Source: Microbacterium paraoxydans (GTDB lineage Bacteria > Actinomycetota > Actinomycetes > Actinomycetales > Microbacteriaceae). From it: 64,000 nt of DNA. The notes below the pieces were generated by a model. The model saw nothing but the letters and a program-made list of their open reading frames with translations, had not been told where the DNA came from and searched no databases. Below, piece after piece: positions 25,103-33,696 of this stretch (positions are counted from its first letter, which is position 1; each line of letters begins with the position of its first letter). The position numbers and the translations under genes were made by a program. Location: assembly GCF_019056515.1 (NCBI RefSeq), contig NZ_CP064873.1, forward strand, positions 3,100,001 through 3,164,000, given 5' to 3'.

Positions 25103-25672
25103 GTGGGCGCCCTCGACGACGGCGAGCGGGTCACGGCGGCGGACGCCGCGGCCTGGCGCGCCTGGCTCGAGGCGAACCACGAACGCACGGCCGGGGTGTG
25201 GCTGCTGAGCGTGCGCGGGCGATCCGCCACCGGCGTCGGCTACGAGGACGCCGTCCGGCAGGCGCTGTGCTTCGGGTGGATCGACGGCCCGGTGCGCACG
25301 TTCGACGACGAGACCGGTGGCCAGTGGTTCTCCCCTCGGCGCCCGGGGAGCGGCTGGGCGGCGACGAACAAGGCCCGTATCGCGGAGCTGGAGGCCGCGG
25401 GGCTCCTCGCCCCGGCCGGCATCCGTGCGCTGGAGACGGCGAAGGCGAACGACTCCTGGACCGTGCTCGACGGCCCCGAGGCCGGCATCGAGCCTCCGGA
25501 GCTCGCGGCCGCCCTCGACGCGGTGCCCGCGGCGAGGGCGAGCTGGGATGCGTTCCCGAAGTCGGTGAAGAAGTTCGGCCTCACGCACATCGCGATGGCC
25601 AAGCGGCCGGAGACCAAGGCCGCGCGCATCGCGAAGATCGTGGCGGATGCCGCGGAGGGGAAGCGTCCATGA
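25103..25672 (+). CDS. YdeI/OmpD-associated family protein
   Basis: 189 aa. YEDAVRQALCFGWIDG and SPRRPGSGWAATNKARIAEL are the conserved blocks of this family, and WDAFPKSVKKFGLTHI... AKRPETKAARIAKIV is the usual C-terminal end. Its molecular role is unclear; homologues are linked to resistance to cationic peptides. GTG 25103 follows the HAD stop by one base, and the stop overlaps the next start (ATGA). Confidence 0.85.
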   Translation: MGALDDGERVTAADAAAWRAWLEANHERTAGVWLLSVRGRSATGVGYEDAVRQALCFGWIDGPVRTFDDETGGQWFSPRRPGSGWAATNKARIAELEAAGLLAPAGIRALETAKANDSWTVLDGPEAGIEPPELAAALDAVPAARASWDAFPKSVKKFGLTHIAMAKRPETKAARIAKIVADAAEGKRP

Positions 25673-25833
25673 ACCAGAGCGACCTGCTGTTCCTCGTCCT
25701 GTTCCTCATCATGCTCACGTCGCTGGTCGTGTTCGTGGTGCAGTTCGTGCGCTCCCGCCGCCGCGGCGGCGAGGACGACGGCCGTGCCGGCTGGTGGGAA
25801 GGCCCCTGGGACGACGACGACCGCCGGCGCTGA
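25669..25833 (+). CDS. Small single-pass membrane protein, 54 aa
   Basis: One N-terminal membrane segment (LLFLVLFLIMLTSLVVFVVQF) followed by a basic turn and an acidic Trp-rich tail (GWWEGPWDDDD). ATG 25669 overlaps the YdeI-like stop by four bases, so it is probably translationally coupled. No family recognised. Confidence 0.65.
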   Translation: MNQSDLLFLVLFLIMLTSLVVFVVQFVRSRRRGGEDDGRAGWWEGPWDDDDRRR

Positions 25834-25854
25834 GCCGACGGCCGCCTGGAGGTC

Positions 25855-27485
25855 TCAGGAGGCGAGCGACGCCCCGGGGATCGCGGCGAGCAGCTCCCGG
25901 GTGTACGGATGCTGCGGCGTGTCGAAGATGCTCTCCGGGGTGCCGCTCTCGACCACGACGCCGCGCTGCATCACGTGCACCTCGTCGGAGATCATGCGCA
26001 CGACGGCCAGGTCGTGGCTGATGAAGAGGTAGCTGAGCCCGAGGCGCTTCTGCAGGTCGGCGAGGAGGTCGAGGATCTGTGCCTGCACCAGCACGTCGAG
26101 CGCGGAGACCGCCTCGTCCAGCACGACGAGCTCGGGCTCCAGGGCCAGGGCGCGGGCGATCGCGACGCGCTGCCGCTGTCCGCCGGAGAGCTCGTGCGGC
26201 AGCCGCTCGGCCATGGCCGCGGGCAGGGCGACCTGCTCCAGGAGCTCCAGGACGCGGGCGTGCCGGGAAGCGGCGGTGCCGATCCGGTGTACGCGCAGCG
26301 GCTCGGCGATCGACTGCTCGACCGTGTAGCGCGGGTCGAGCGAGGCGTAGGGGTTCTGGAACACGGGCTGCACGCGACGGCGCAGGGCGAACAGCTCCGT
26401 GCGGCGGAGGGTCGTGAGGTCGGTGCCGTCGAAGAGGATGGCCCCGGAGGTCGCGTCCTCCAGACCGAGCACCATGTTCGCCGTCGTGGACTTGCCCGAG
26501 CCCGACTCGCCCACGATGGACACGGTCGTGCCGCGACGGATCGAGAAGCTCACGCCGTCGACCGCTGTGAAGGTCTGCGGCTCCCCGGCCTTCGCGTTCC
26601 GGAGCGGGAACTCCTTGCGCAGGTCCCGGATCTCGACGAAGGGCACGGCGTCGGCGGCGACCTCGCGCGCAGGCAGGGCGTCGCGGCGGGACGCGAGGCT
26701 CGGTGCGGCGGCGAGCAGCTGCCGGGTGTACTCGTGCTGCGGGTTCCCGAGCACCTCCGCCGATGTCCCCTCCTCGACGACGTGGCCACGGAACATCACG
26801 ACGATCCGGTCGGCGCGCTCCGCGGCGAGGGCGAGGTCGTGGGTGATGAGGAACACCGCGGTGCCCAGCTCGTCGGTCAGCTGGTCGAGCTGGTCGAGGA
26901 TCCGCCGCTGCACCGTGACGTCGAGCGCCGACGTGGGCTCGTCGGCGATGAGCAGCCGCGGCTTGCAGGCGAGCCCCATCGCGATGAGCACCCGCTGCCG
27001 CATGCCCCCGGAGAACTCGTGCGGGTACTGGGTCGCGCGGCGGGCGGCGTCGGGGATCCCGACCATCTCCAGCAGCTCGACCACACGGGCCTTCGTCGCG
27101 TCGCCGCTCGTGTACCCGTGGACCTCGAGCGCCTCTCCGATCTGCTCACCCACGCGCAGGAGGGGTTGAGGTTCGACATCGGATCCTGCGGCACGAGGCC
27201 GATGCCGGCCCCGCGGAGCGACACCATCGCGTTCTCGGGGAGGTCGGTGAGCTCGCGGCCGTCGAAGCGGATGCTGCCCGCCGTGATGACGCCGTTCTCC
27301 GGCAGCAGGCGGTTGACCGCGGCCGCCGTGGTGGACTTCCCGGAGCCGGACTCGCCGACCACGGCGACCGTCTCCCCGGCGGCGATGTCGATCGAGATGT
27401 CGCTGATGGCGGTGACCAGCTCGGAGCCGGTCCGGAAGGCGACCGCGAGGCCGTCGATGCTCAGCACGGGCGGAGTGGTGCTCAT
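25855..27485 (-). pseudogene. Fused double ABC ATPase (DppD-DppF type), broken by a frameshift
   Basis: Two peptide-importer ATPases in one chain. The first part (from ATG 27485) has Walker A GESGSGKST and runs to VPQDPMSNLNP; the reading then continues in another frame as LLRVGEQIGEALEVHG, with FSGGMRQRV, LLIADEPTSALD, a second GESGSGKST, LSGGQRQRV and LVVLDEAVSALD. The break is at the GGGG run 27162-27165 (CCCC on the coding strand); one extra C would restore a single frame of about 543 codons. This could be a true mutation or a sequencing error in a homopolymer. Everything else is intact. It overlaps the upstream hydrolase by four bases. Confidence 0.85.
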
Positions 27486-28561
27486 GGGGTACTCGTTCCT
27501 TCGGGGTCCAGGAGTGCGGGCAGCGCTGCGCGCCACAGGGTCTCGGTGGGGGCGATCTCGTCGGCGAACAGCCGGTTCGCGAGGAGGACGACGGCGGTTC
27601 CGGTGGCGGGGACCACGCCCAGCGCGCATCCGGTGTAGCCGGGATGCCAGAGCACCCGGGTCGGGCGCCCGTCCGCCGTCACGGTGTCGCTGCGCCAGCC
27701 GAGGGCCTGCCCGGGGTCGGGGCCGTCGCGGAACAGCTCGGCCACGAGCGCCGGATCCCACAGCTCGGGGTGCGACTCGGGGGCGGCGAGCGCGACGCCG
27801 AGGGTCAGCAGCTCGTCGACCGTGCCGAACAGGCCGGCGTGCCCGGAGACGCCGTGCAGGGCGTGGAAGCAGTTGCCGTCGTTGGCGACCCCGGTGATCT
27901 CCCCCTCACGCCAGGGGAAGTGCCGGCGAGAGGTGAGGATCGGGTAGGGCGTGCCGGTGGCGACCATGCGTCGCTCGGCGGCATCCCCGTTGCCCGCGGA
28001 TGACGCGACCCGACCGGAGACGGGCCCGTAGCCCGTGCGCGTGAGACCGAGGGGCCCGGTCACGAGCTCGCGCACGGCGGCGTCGAGGGGGAGGCCGGTC
28101 GCGGCGGCGATGATCCGTCCGAGGATCAGGAAACCCAGGTCGGAATAGCGCCGTCCTTCGTCCACGCCGTAGCGGAGCGGGAGAGTGTCGGCGGCGGCCG
28201 CGCCGTCGTTCGTACCGTCGAGGTAGAGCGGCTGCCACTCCCAGAGCCCCGCCCGGTGCAGGAGCAGGTGCCGCACGGTCGTCCCGGGGGCGCAGGCGGT
28301 TCCGGGGACGAAGCGGTCCACCGGATCGTCGAACCGGAGGTCGCCCCGGGAGACCAGCCGGAGGATCGCGGTGGTGGTGGCGGCGACCTTGGTGACCGAG
28401 GCGAGGTCGAACGCCGTGTCCGTCGTGACCGGCGTCCCCGCGAGATCGGCGAGGCCGCCGGCGGCCGTGTCCCGGCCCATGCGGGTGGCGACACCGGCGA
28501 CGGCTCCGCGCGGCGCGGTCGGCCCGGCGAGGACTGCGGCGATCGCCTCGGCGGCGCTCAT
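27482..28561 (-). CDS. Beta-lactamase-family serine hydrolase (YfeW/YbbE-like context)
   Basis: 359 aa. FDLASVTKVAATT contains the SxxK nucleophile site and YSDLGFLILG the YxN-like motif; the downstream GHAGLFGTVDELLTLG segment is typical of PBP4*/esterase-type hydrolases. There is no signal peptide, so it probably acts in the cytoplasm on imported peptides or muropeptides (inference). In E. coli and Bacillus, beta-lactamase-family genes also sit beside murQ. ATG 28561 and the stop both overlap their neighbours by four bases. Confidence 0.86.
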   Translation of the reverse strand: MSAAEAIAAVLAGPTAPRGAVAGVATRMGRDTAAGGLADLAGTPVTTDTAFDLASVTKVAATTTAILRLVSRGDLRFDDPVDRFVPGTACAPGTTVRHLLLHRAGLWEWQPLYLDGTNDGAAAADTLPLRYGVDEGRRYSDLGFLILGRIIAAATGLPLDAAVRELVTGPLGLTRTGYGPVSGRVASSAGNGDAAERRMVATGTPYPILTSRRHFPWREGEITGVANDGNCFHALHGVSGHAGLFGTVDELLTLGVALAAPESHPELWDPALVAELFRDGPDPGQALGWRSDTVTADGRPTRVLWHPGYTGCALGVVPATGTAVVLLANRLFADEIAPTETLWRAALPALLDPEGTSTP

Positions 28562-29685
28562 ACGAGAGCTCCGGTCCGGGAGCGGTCGAGCAGCACCTCG
28601 GCATCGGGGGTGATCCCGGTGATCCCCAGTCCCGCCGCCGCGGCGAGGGTGAGCCGCCCCGCGTCGGCGGTCAGCCCTCCGGTCACCGGCGACCGGCGCA
28701 ACCACGATGCCGCGTCGAGGTCGTGCACGACGTCCGGAGCGACCGCGGCGGCGAGGTGCGCCGCGGCGGCCACCCCGACGTGCGACTCCATCATGCAGCC
28801 GATGATGACGCCGAGTCCGGCGGAGCGGGCGGCCTGCACGCACGCGAGCGCCTCGCGGAGCCCGCCGGTCTTGGCGAGCTTGACGTTCACGAGCCCGGCG
28901 GCTCCGCGCACGGCGATGTCCCGGACGTCCCGCGCGGTGCGGACCGACTCGTCCGCCATGATCGGCGTGTCGACGGCGGCGGTCACCACGGCCAGCGCAT
29001 CGAGGTCGCGCGCGGCGACGGGCTGCTCGACGAGTTCGAGTCCGAGACCGGCGTCCTCCGCCGCCCGGATGACGCGGATCGCGGTCTCGGCGTCCCACGC
29101 CTGGTTCGCGTCCACGCGCAGGGTGATGTCGGCACCGACGGCGGAGCAGACGGCTAGGAGACCCGCGACCGTGTCGTGTTCGCGGGACGCCTTGATCTTG
29201 AGGCAGCGGAATCCCGCCGCCGCATGCTCGACCGCGGTCGCGGCCAGTGCGGCCGGCTCCGCCACCGACAGCGTCATGTCGGTACGGATGCGCGCGGGCG
29301 CGTCTGCGTGCGGGGCGAGCGTCTGCGCGAGCGGCTCGTCCCGGTGCTGCGCGGCGAGGTCGGCGACCCCGCAGGCCACCGCACTGCGGGCAGCGGCGTT
29401 GCCCCAGGCCGCCGCGGCGAGGGCGTCCGGCAGCCCGGGGTCGTCGACGGAGCGCCCGAGCACGGCGTCGGCGAAGGGACCGGCGACCACGGCCGTCACG
29501 CTCTCCGGGCTCTCCCCCGTGACGCGCCAGCTCGTCGCGGCCTCCCCGTATCCGCGGCGGCCGTCGGCGTCGGTCACCTCCACGAGCACGACATCGAGGT
29601 GGTCCGTGCGACGGACGGCCGTGACGAAGGGACGCGCCAGGGGCGAAGGCACCCGCAGCACGCGCATCCGCTCGACGACGGTCAC
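28558..29685 (-). CDS. Dipeptide epimerase (L-Ala-D/L-Glu type), enolase superfamily
   Basis: 375 aa. Catalytic layout of the muconate-lactonising subgroup: CLKIKA (KxK base), DANQAW, ELVEQPV and MADES for Mg ligands, and NVKLAKTGG for the second Lys. IIGCMMES and DLDAASW match the specificity motifs of Ala-Glu epimerases, which bind the dipeptide's amino end through the DxD pair. It would convert L-Ala-D-Glu from murein into L-Ala-L-Glu for peptidases. GTG 29685 overlaps the anmK stop. Confidence 0.88.
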   Translation of the reverse strand: MTVVERMRVLRVPSPLARPFVTAVRRTDHLDVVLVEVTDADGRRGYGEAATSWRVTGESPESVTAVVAGPFADAVLGRSVDDPGLPDALAAAAWGNAAARSAVACGVADLAAQHRDEPLAQTLAPHADAPARIRTDMTLSVAEPAALAATAVEHAAAGFRCLKIKASREHDTVAGLLAVCSAVGADITLRVDANQAWDAETAIRVIRAAEDAGLGLELVEQPVAARDLDALAVVTAAVDTPIMADESVRTARDVRDIAVRGAAGLVNVKLAKTGGLREALACVQAARSAGLGVIIGCMMESHVGVAAAAHLAAAVAPDVVHDLDAASWLRRSPVTGGLTADAGRLTLAAAAGLGITGITPDAEVLLDRSRTGALV

Positions 29686-30872
29686 GATCCCGCCGCCTCC
29701 GTGAGGGCGAGGGAGTCGATGGCCGCGACCTGCTCTGGCATCTGCAGCGGACCGGCGCCGGGCGTGATCGTGCCGAGGATGCGCGGCTCGCGCGCCCCGG
29801 TCCCGCCGGGGACGATGGCGGGGACGCCGTGCAGGGTCGACCAGCCGATGAGCGCGAGGAGGATGGCCTCCTTGCTGTCGGCGGGGGCGCCGAGCTCGTC
29901 GGCCAGGACGACCTCGGTCTGCGGCAGCGCGGTCCGCAGCCCGTCCAGGATCAGCGGGTTGCGGCAGCCGCCGCCGGACACCGCGAGGAAGCCGATCCCG
30001 GCGGCCTCGACGTCGCGGGCGACCGTGCGGACCGTGAGCTCGGTGAGCGTGCGCACGACGTCGGCGACCGCGATCTCACGTCCCTGCGCCGCGAGGTGCT
30101 CCTGCACGTAGGCGAGGTGGAAGTGCTCCTTGCCCGTGCTCTTCGGCGGGGTGAGGGCGTAGTACGGGTCCGCGAGCATGGCGTCCAGCAGCGCCTGGTC
30201 GACCCGTCCCGTCCGGGCGATCGCCGCATCGTCGTCATAGCCGAGCGGGTTGAGGTCGTGCGCAACGATGACCGCGTCGACCAGGGCGTTCGCGGGGCCG
30301 ATGTCGTAGGCGACGAGGCCGTCCGGGCGGACGACGGTCATGTTGGAGATGCCGCCGAGGTTGAGCGCCGCCGAGACGCCGGCGCGGCCACGGAGCAGCA
30401 GCTCGTCGAGGAACGACACGAGCGGAGCGCCGTGGCCGCCCGCGGTGATGTCGCGGATACGGATGTCGGAGACGACGGGCACACCGGTCTTCTCGGCGAT
30501 CCAGGCGGGCTGCCCGATCTGGAGGGTGCCGAGGGCGTGGGCGCCGTCGACCCAGTGGTAGACGGTCTGGCCGTGCGAGCACACCGCGTCGACGCCGCCG
30601 ACCTCGGCCGCGACCTCGGCTGCGACGTCGGCGAACGCCTGCCCGATGAGGGTATCGAGCTCGGCCACCTCGGCCAGGGTGGTCTGCGCCGGAGGGAGCG
30701 CGGCGATGAGGCGTGCCCGCAGCTCGGGATCGTAGGGGACGCTGGTGGAGGCGAGCACCGTGCCCCGGAGGTCGACGCCGTGCGCCGTGAACCCCCCGTT
30801 GGTGGCGAAGTCGACGACGGCGGCGTCGATCCCGTCGTGCGAGGTGCCGGAGATCAGTCCCAGGACGCGCAT
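29682..30872 (-). CDS. anmK: Anhydro-N-acetylmuramic acid kinase
   Basis: 396 aa. ATP-binding VLGLISGTSHDGID at the N-terminus, SHGQTVYHW, ALNLGGISNMTV and AVSGGGCRNPLI are the family blocks. The enzyme opens and phosphorylates 1,6-anhydroMurNAc to MurNAc-6-phosphate. The frame is open further upstream, but ATG 30872 matches the family start and overlaps the murQ stop by one base (TGATG). Its presence implies that anhydro-sugars, not PTS-phosphorylated MurNAc, enter the cell. Confidence 0.95.
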   Translation of the reverse strand: MRVLGLISGTSHDGIDAAVVDFATNGGFTAHGVDLRGTVLASTSVPYDPELRARLIAALPPAQTTLAEVAELDTLIGQAFADVAAEVAAEVGGVDAVCSHGQTVYHWVDGAHALGTLQIGQPAWIAEKTGVPVVSDIRIRDITAGGHGAPLVSFLDELLLRGRAGVSAALNLGGISNMTVVRPDGLVAYDIGPANALVDAVIVAHDLNPLGYDDDAAIARTGRVDQALLDAMLADPYYALTPPKSTGKEHFHLAYVQEHLAAQGREIAVADVVRTLTELTVRTVARDVEAAGIGFLAVSGGGCRNPLILDGLRTALPQTEVVLADELGAPADSKEAILLALIGWSTLHGVPAIVPGGTGAREPRILGTITPGAGPLQMPEQVAAIDSLALTEAAGS

Positions 30873-31777
30873 CAGTTCTCCTCCAGTGCGGTACGCAGAC
30901 GGCCGTCGGCCGCCGCGAGTCGGTCGGTGGCCGCGGCGAGGTCCTCCCCGCGGCGGATCATGATCGTGGCGAGTTTCACGTCCCACCCTGCGCTCTCCAG
31001 CGCGGCCGCCGCCGTGTCGCGATCGACGTCGGCGATCGTCCGCACCATGCGGATCGCGCGCTCGCGGAGCTTGTGGTTCGTGGCCTTCACGTCGACCATC
31101 AGGTTGCCGTAGGCCTTGCCGTTCCGGACCATCGCGATGGTCGAGAACATGTTCAGGACGAGCTTCTGCGCCGTGCCGGACTTGAGGCGCGTGGAGCCGG
31201 CGAGAACCTCGGGGCCGACCTCGACCTCGATGCCGTGCTCGGCGACCGCGCTCAGCGCGGTGCCGGTGTTGCAGGACAGGCCGACGCTGAGCGCCCCGCG
31301 CTCCCGCGCCCGTCGGACGGCGGCGACCACGTACGGCGTGCGGCCGCTGGAGGCGATGCCGATCACGGTGTCGAGCGGGCCGATGCCTGCGGCGTCGATG
31401 GCCGCGGCACCCGCCTCCGCGTCGTCCTCCGCGCCTTCGACGGGGTTCACGATCGCGCCGGGACCGCCGGCCATGATCGCGAACACCAGCTCCGGCGGGG
31501 TGCTGAACGTGGGAGGGCACTCGGAGGCGTCGAGCACGCCGATGCGTCCGGGGGTGCCCGCGCCGACGTACACCAGGCGTCCGCCCTGCGCCATGCGTGC
31601 GGCCGTCTGCTCGATCGCCGGGACGATCTGCGGGAGAGCGCGCTGCACGGCCGCGGGCACGGTGGCGTCGGCCTCGTTCATGGTCTGCGCGAGCTCGGCC
31701 ACGCTCATCTGATCGAGGCGGGCGTACCGGGGGTCGCTCGCCTCAGTGGCGAGAGCGCCGAGGTCTTCCGCGATCAT
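30872..31777 (-). CDS. murQ: N-acetylmuramic acid 6-phosphate etherase
   Basis: 301 aa, full length. The SIS-fold motifs VYVGAGTPGRIGVLDASE and IASSGRTPYVV and the C-terminal KATNHKLRERAIRMV are present; Pro replaces the usual Ser in GAGTSGR. It cleaves the lactyl ether of MurNAc-6P to GlcNAc-6P and D-lactate. ATG 31777 overlaps the permease stop by four bases. Product flow to NagA/NagB is expected, but those genes are not in the window. Confidence 0.95.
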   Translation of the reverse strand: MIAEDLGALATEASDPRYARLDQMSVAELAQTMNEADATVPAAVQRALPQIVPAIEQTAARMAQGGRLVYVGAGTPGRIGVLDASECPPTFSTPPELVFAIMAGGPGAIVNPVEGAEDDAEAGAAAIDAAGIGPLDTVIGIASSGRTPYVVAAVRRARERGALSVGLSCNTGTALSAVAEHGIEVEVGPEVLAGSTRLKSGTAQKLVLNMFSTIAMVRNGKAYGNLMVDVKATNHKLRERAIRMVRTIADVDRDTAAAALESAGWDVKLATIMIRRGEDLAAATDRLAAADGRLRTALEEN

Positions 31778-32661
31778 CGCTTGCCCCGGTTCCGCGGGTC
31801 GAGGCTGTCGCGCAGCCCGTCGCCCAGCAGGTTCAGGCCGACGACGAGGAGCACGACGATCACGCCGGGGGCGATCATCGTCCACGGGGCGATGGTCACG
31901 AGGGTCCGCGCCTCGAAGATCATGGAGCCGAGCGAGGGCGCGGGCGGCGGAGTCCCGAGTCCGAGGAAGCTCAGCGACGCCTCCGTGAGCACCGCCCACG
32001 AGAGGGAGAGCGTGACCTGCACGATGATGATCGAGGTGATGTTCGGCAGGACGTGGCGGAACATGGTCGCCATGCGGCTCTGCCCCGTGCTCTTGGCCGC
32101 CTTGACGTACTCCACCTCGCGCAGCGACAGCACGGGGCCGCGGGTCACGCGGATGAAGATCGGCACGTAGACGATCGCGATGGCCACGGCGATCGTGAAC
32201 CAGTTGCGGTCGAACACCGAGGCGAGCGACAGGGCGAGCAGCAGCGGCGGGAACGCGAACAGCACGTTGGTGACCGCCGTGATCGCACCGTCGGAGAAGC
32301 CGCGGTAGAAACCGGCGATGAGTCCGCAGACCGTGCCGACCACGGTCGCGAACGCCACGGCGACCACGGAGATGAGCGCCGAGTTGGCGACACCGGCTGC
32401 CACCCGCGAGAACACGTCGCGGCCGAACTGGTCGGTGCCGAACCAGTGCACCGCGGACGGCGGCTGCAGCCGGGACGGCGGGTCCTGCGCGAGCGGGTCG
32501 AACGGCAGCAGGCCGAACGCCGAGACGAGGCTCAGCACCGCGAGCAGCACGACGATGATGAGGCCGGCGAGACCACTGCGGCTGCGCAGCAGAAGACGCA
32601 CGCGCTCCATGGTGCGCCCGCCGCCGGGAGCGAGGGCCGGGGTCTGAGAGATGTCGGTCAT
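31774..32661 (-). CDS. ABC peptide importer permease, DppC/OppC type
   Basis: 295 aa. The N-terminal amphipathic region, then HWFGTDQFGRDVFSRV (family signature) and about five to six membrane segments; the ATPase-contacting EAA loop reads EYVKAAKSTGQSRMATMFRHVLPN. ATG 32661 overlaps the partner permease stop. It forms the channel with the gene at 32658. Confidence 0.92.
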   Translation of the reverse strand: MTDISQTPALAPGGGRTMERVRLLLRSRSGLAGLIIVVLLAVLSLVSAFGLLPFDPLAQDPPSRLQPPSAVHWFGTDQFGRDVFSRVAAGVANSALISVVAVAFATVVGTVCGLIAGFYRGFSDGAITAVTNVLFAFPPLLLALSLASVFDRNWFTIAVAIAIVYVPIFIRVTRGPVLSLREVEYVKAAKSTGQSRMATMFRHVLPNITSIIIVQVTLSLSWAVLTEASLSFLGLGTPPPAPSLGSMIFEARTLVTIAPWTMIAPGVIVVLLVVGLNLLGDGLRDSLDPRNRGKR

Positions 32662-33629
32662 GCGGCACGCACCCGGGGATCGATGACCCGGTAGAGCAGG
32701 TCGGTGAGCAGGTTGACGATGACGAAGGCGAGCGCGATCACCAGGACGGTGCTCTGCACGAGCGCGTACTCCTTCTGCTGGATGCCGAGCAGCACCTGGC
32801 GGCCGATGCCGGGGAGCGAGAAGATCTGCTCCACCACGACCGCACCGCCCAGCAGGTAGCCGAACTGCAGACCGGTCATGGTGACGATGGGGACCAGCGC
32901 GTTGCCCAGCACATGGCGCACCTGGAGGCGGCGGGGCGGCACGCCCTTGGCCTTCGCGGTGCGGATGAAGTCGTTGGCACGGATCTCCAGGACCGCGGTG
33001 CGCGTGGTGCGCATGATCGGCGCGGCGATGCCGAAGCCGAGCACGATCGACGGCAGGAGCATCTGCTGGAGGTTCAGAGCGGGGTCGTCGAAGAGCCGCG
33101 CGTAGCCCTGGCCGTTCGGGTTGAAGCCGAGGGACTGCGCGAGGATCGCCAGCAGCGCCGTTCCGAGCAGGAACGCGGGGATCGAGAGGCCGGCGAGGCC
33201 GACGACCTGACCGACGCCGTCACGGAACGAGTCGGGCTTCGAGGCGGAGAGCATGCCGAGCGGGATGCCGATGGCGAGCGCGATGACGATCGAGAAGATC
33301 GCGAGCTCGAAGGTGACCGGCAGCGCGGCGGCGGTGAGCTCGAGCACGCTGGTCTGCGCCCGAGAGGAGAAGCCGAGGTTGCCGGTGAAGATGTTGCCGA
33401 GCCAGGAGAAGAACTGCACGACGAGCGGCTGGTCGAGACCGTAGTACGCCTCGAGCGCGGCACGCTGCGCCGGAGTGAGCGCGGCCGCCTCGGTGCCGAG
33501 GCCGGAGCTGATCTGGTCGCCGGGGATGGCGCGCAGCATCAGGAAGACGAAGACGGCGACGCCGAAGAGGGTGCCGAGGGCTGCGAGGATGCGTCGCAGC
33601 ACGCTGTTGCGGAGGAGCTGTCTGAACAT
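32658..33629 (-). CDS. ABC peptide importer permease, DppB/OppB type
   Basis: 323 aa with six membrane segments. The EAA loop is DFIRTAKAKGVPPRRLQVRHVLGNALVP, followed by VVEQIFSLPGIGRQV, both standard for DppB proteins. ATG 33629. It follows the solute-binding protein after a 67-base gap that carries a strong hairpin. Confidence 0.92.
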   Translation of the reverse strand: MFRQLLRNSVLRRILAALGTLFGVAVFVFLMLRAIPGDQISSGLGTEAAALTPAQRAALEAYYGLDQPLVVQFFSWLGNIFTGNLGFSSRAQTSVLELTAAALPVTFELAIFSIVIALAIGIPLGMLSASKPDSFRDGVGQVVGLAGLSIPAFLLGTALLAILAQSLGFNPNGQGYARLFDDPALNLQQMLLPSIVLGFGIAAPIMRTTRTAVLEIRANDFIRTAKAKGVPPRRLQVRHVLGNALVPIVTMTGLQFGYLLGGAVVVEQIFSLPGIGRQVLLGIQQKEYALVQSTVLVIALAFVIVNLLTDLLYRVIDPRVRAA

Positions 33630-33662
33630 GCGCGTGGGAGAGGTGCCTGTCGTCGGGGAGTC

Positions 33663-33690
33663 GAGGGGGCGCGGACATCCGCGCCCCCTC
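33663..33690 (-). promoter_or_regulatory. Intercistronic hairpin after the solute-binding protein gene
   Basis: Perfect 12-bp stem (33663-33674/33679-33690) with a 4-base loop and no T-run. In ABC operons such hairpins commonly stabilise the upstream binding-protein mRNA or partly terminate transcription, giving excess binding protein over permease. Confidence 0.6.
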
Positions 33691-33696
33691 GTTCCA

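Noticed and set aside
27155..27170. Programmed ribosomal frameshift in the double ATPase gene
   Set aside because: The run is only CCCC, with no slippery heptamer or downstream structure evident; a mutation or sequencing error is simpler.
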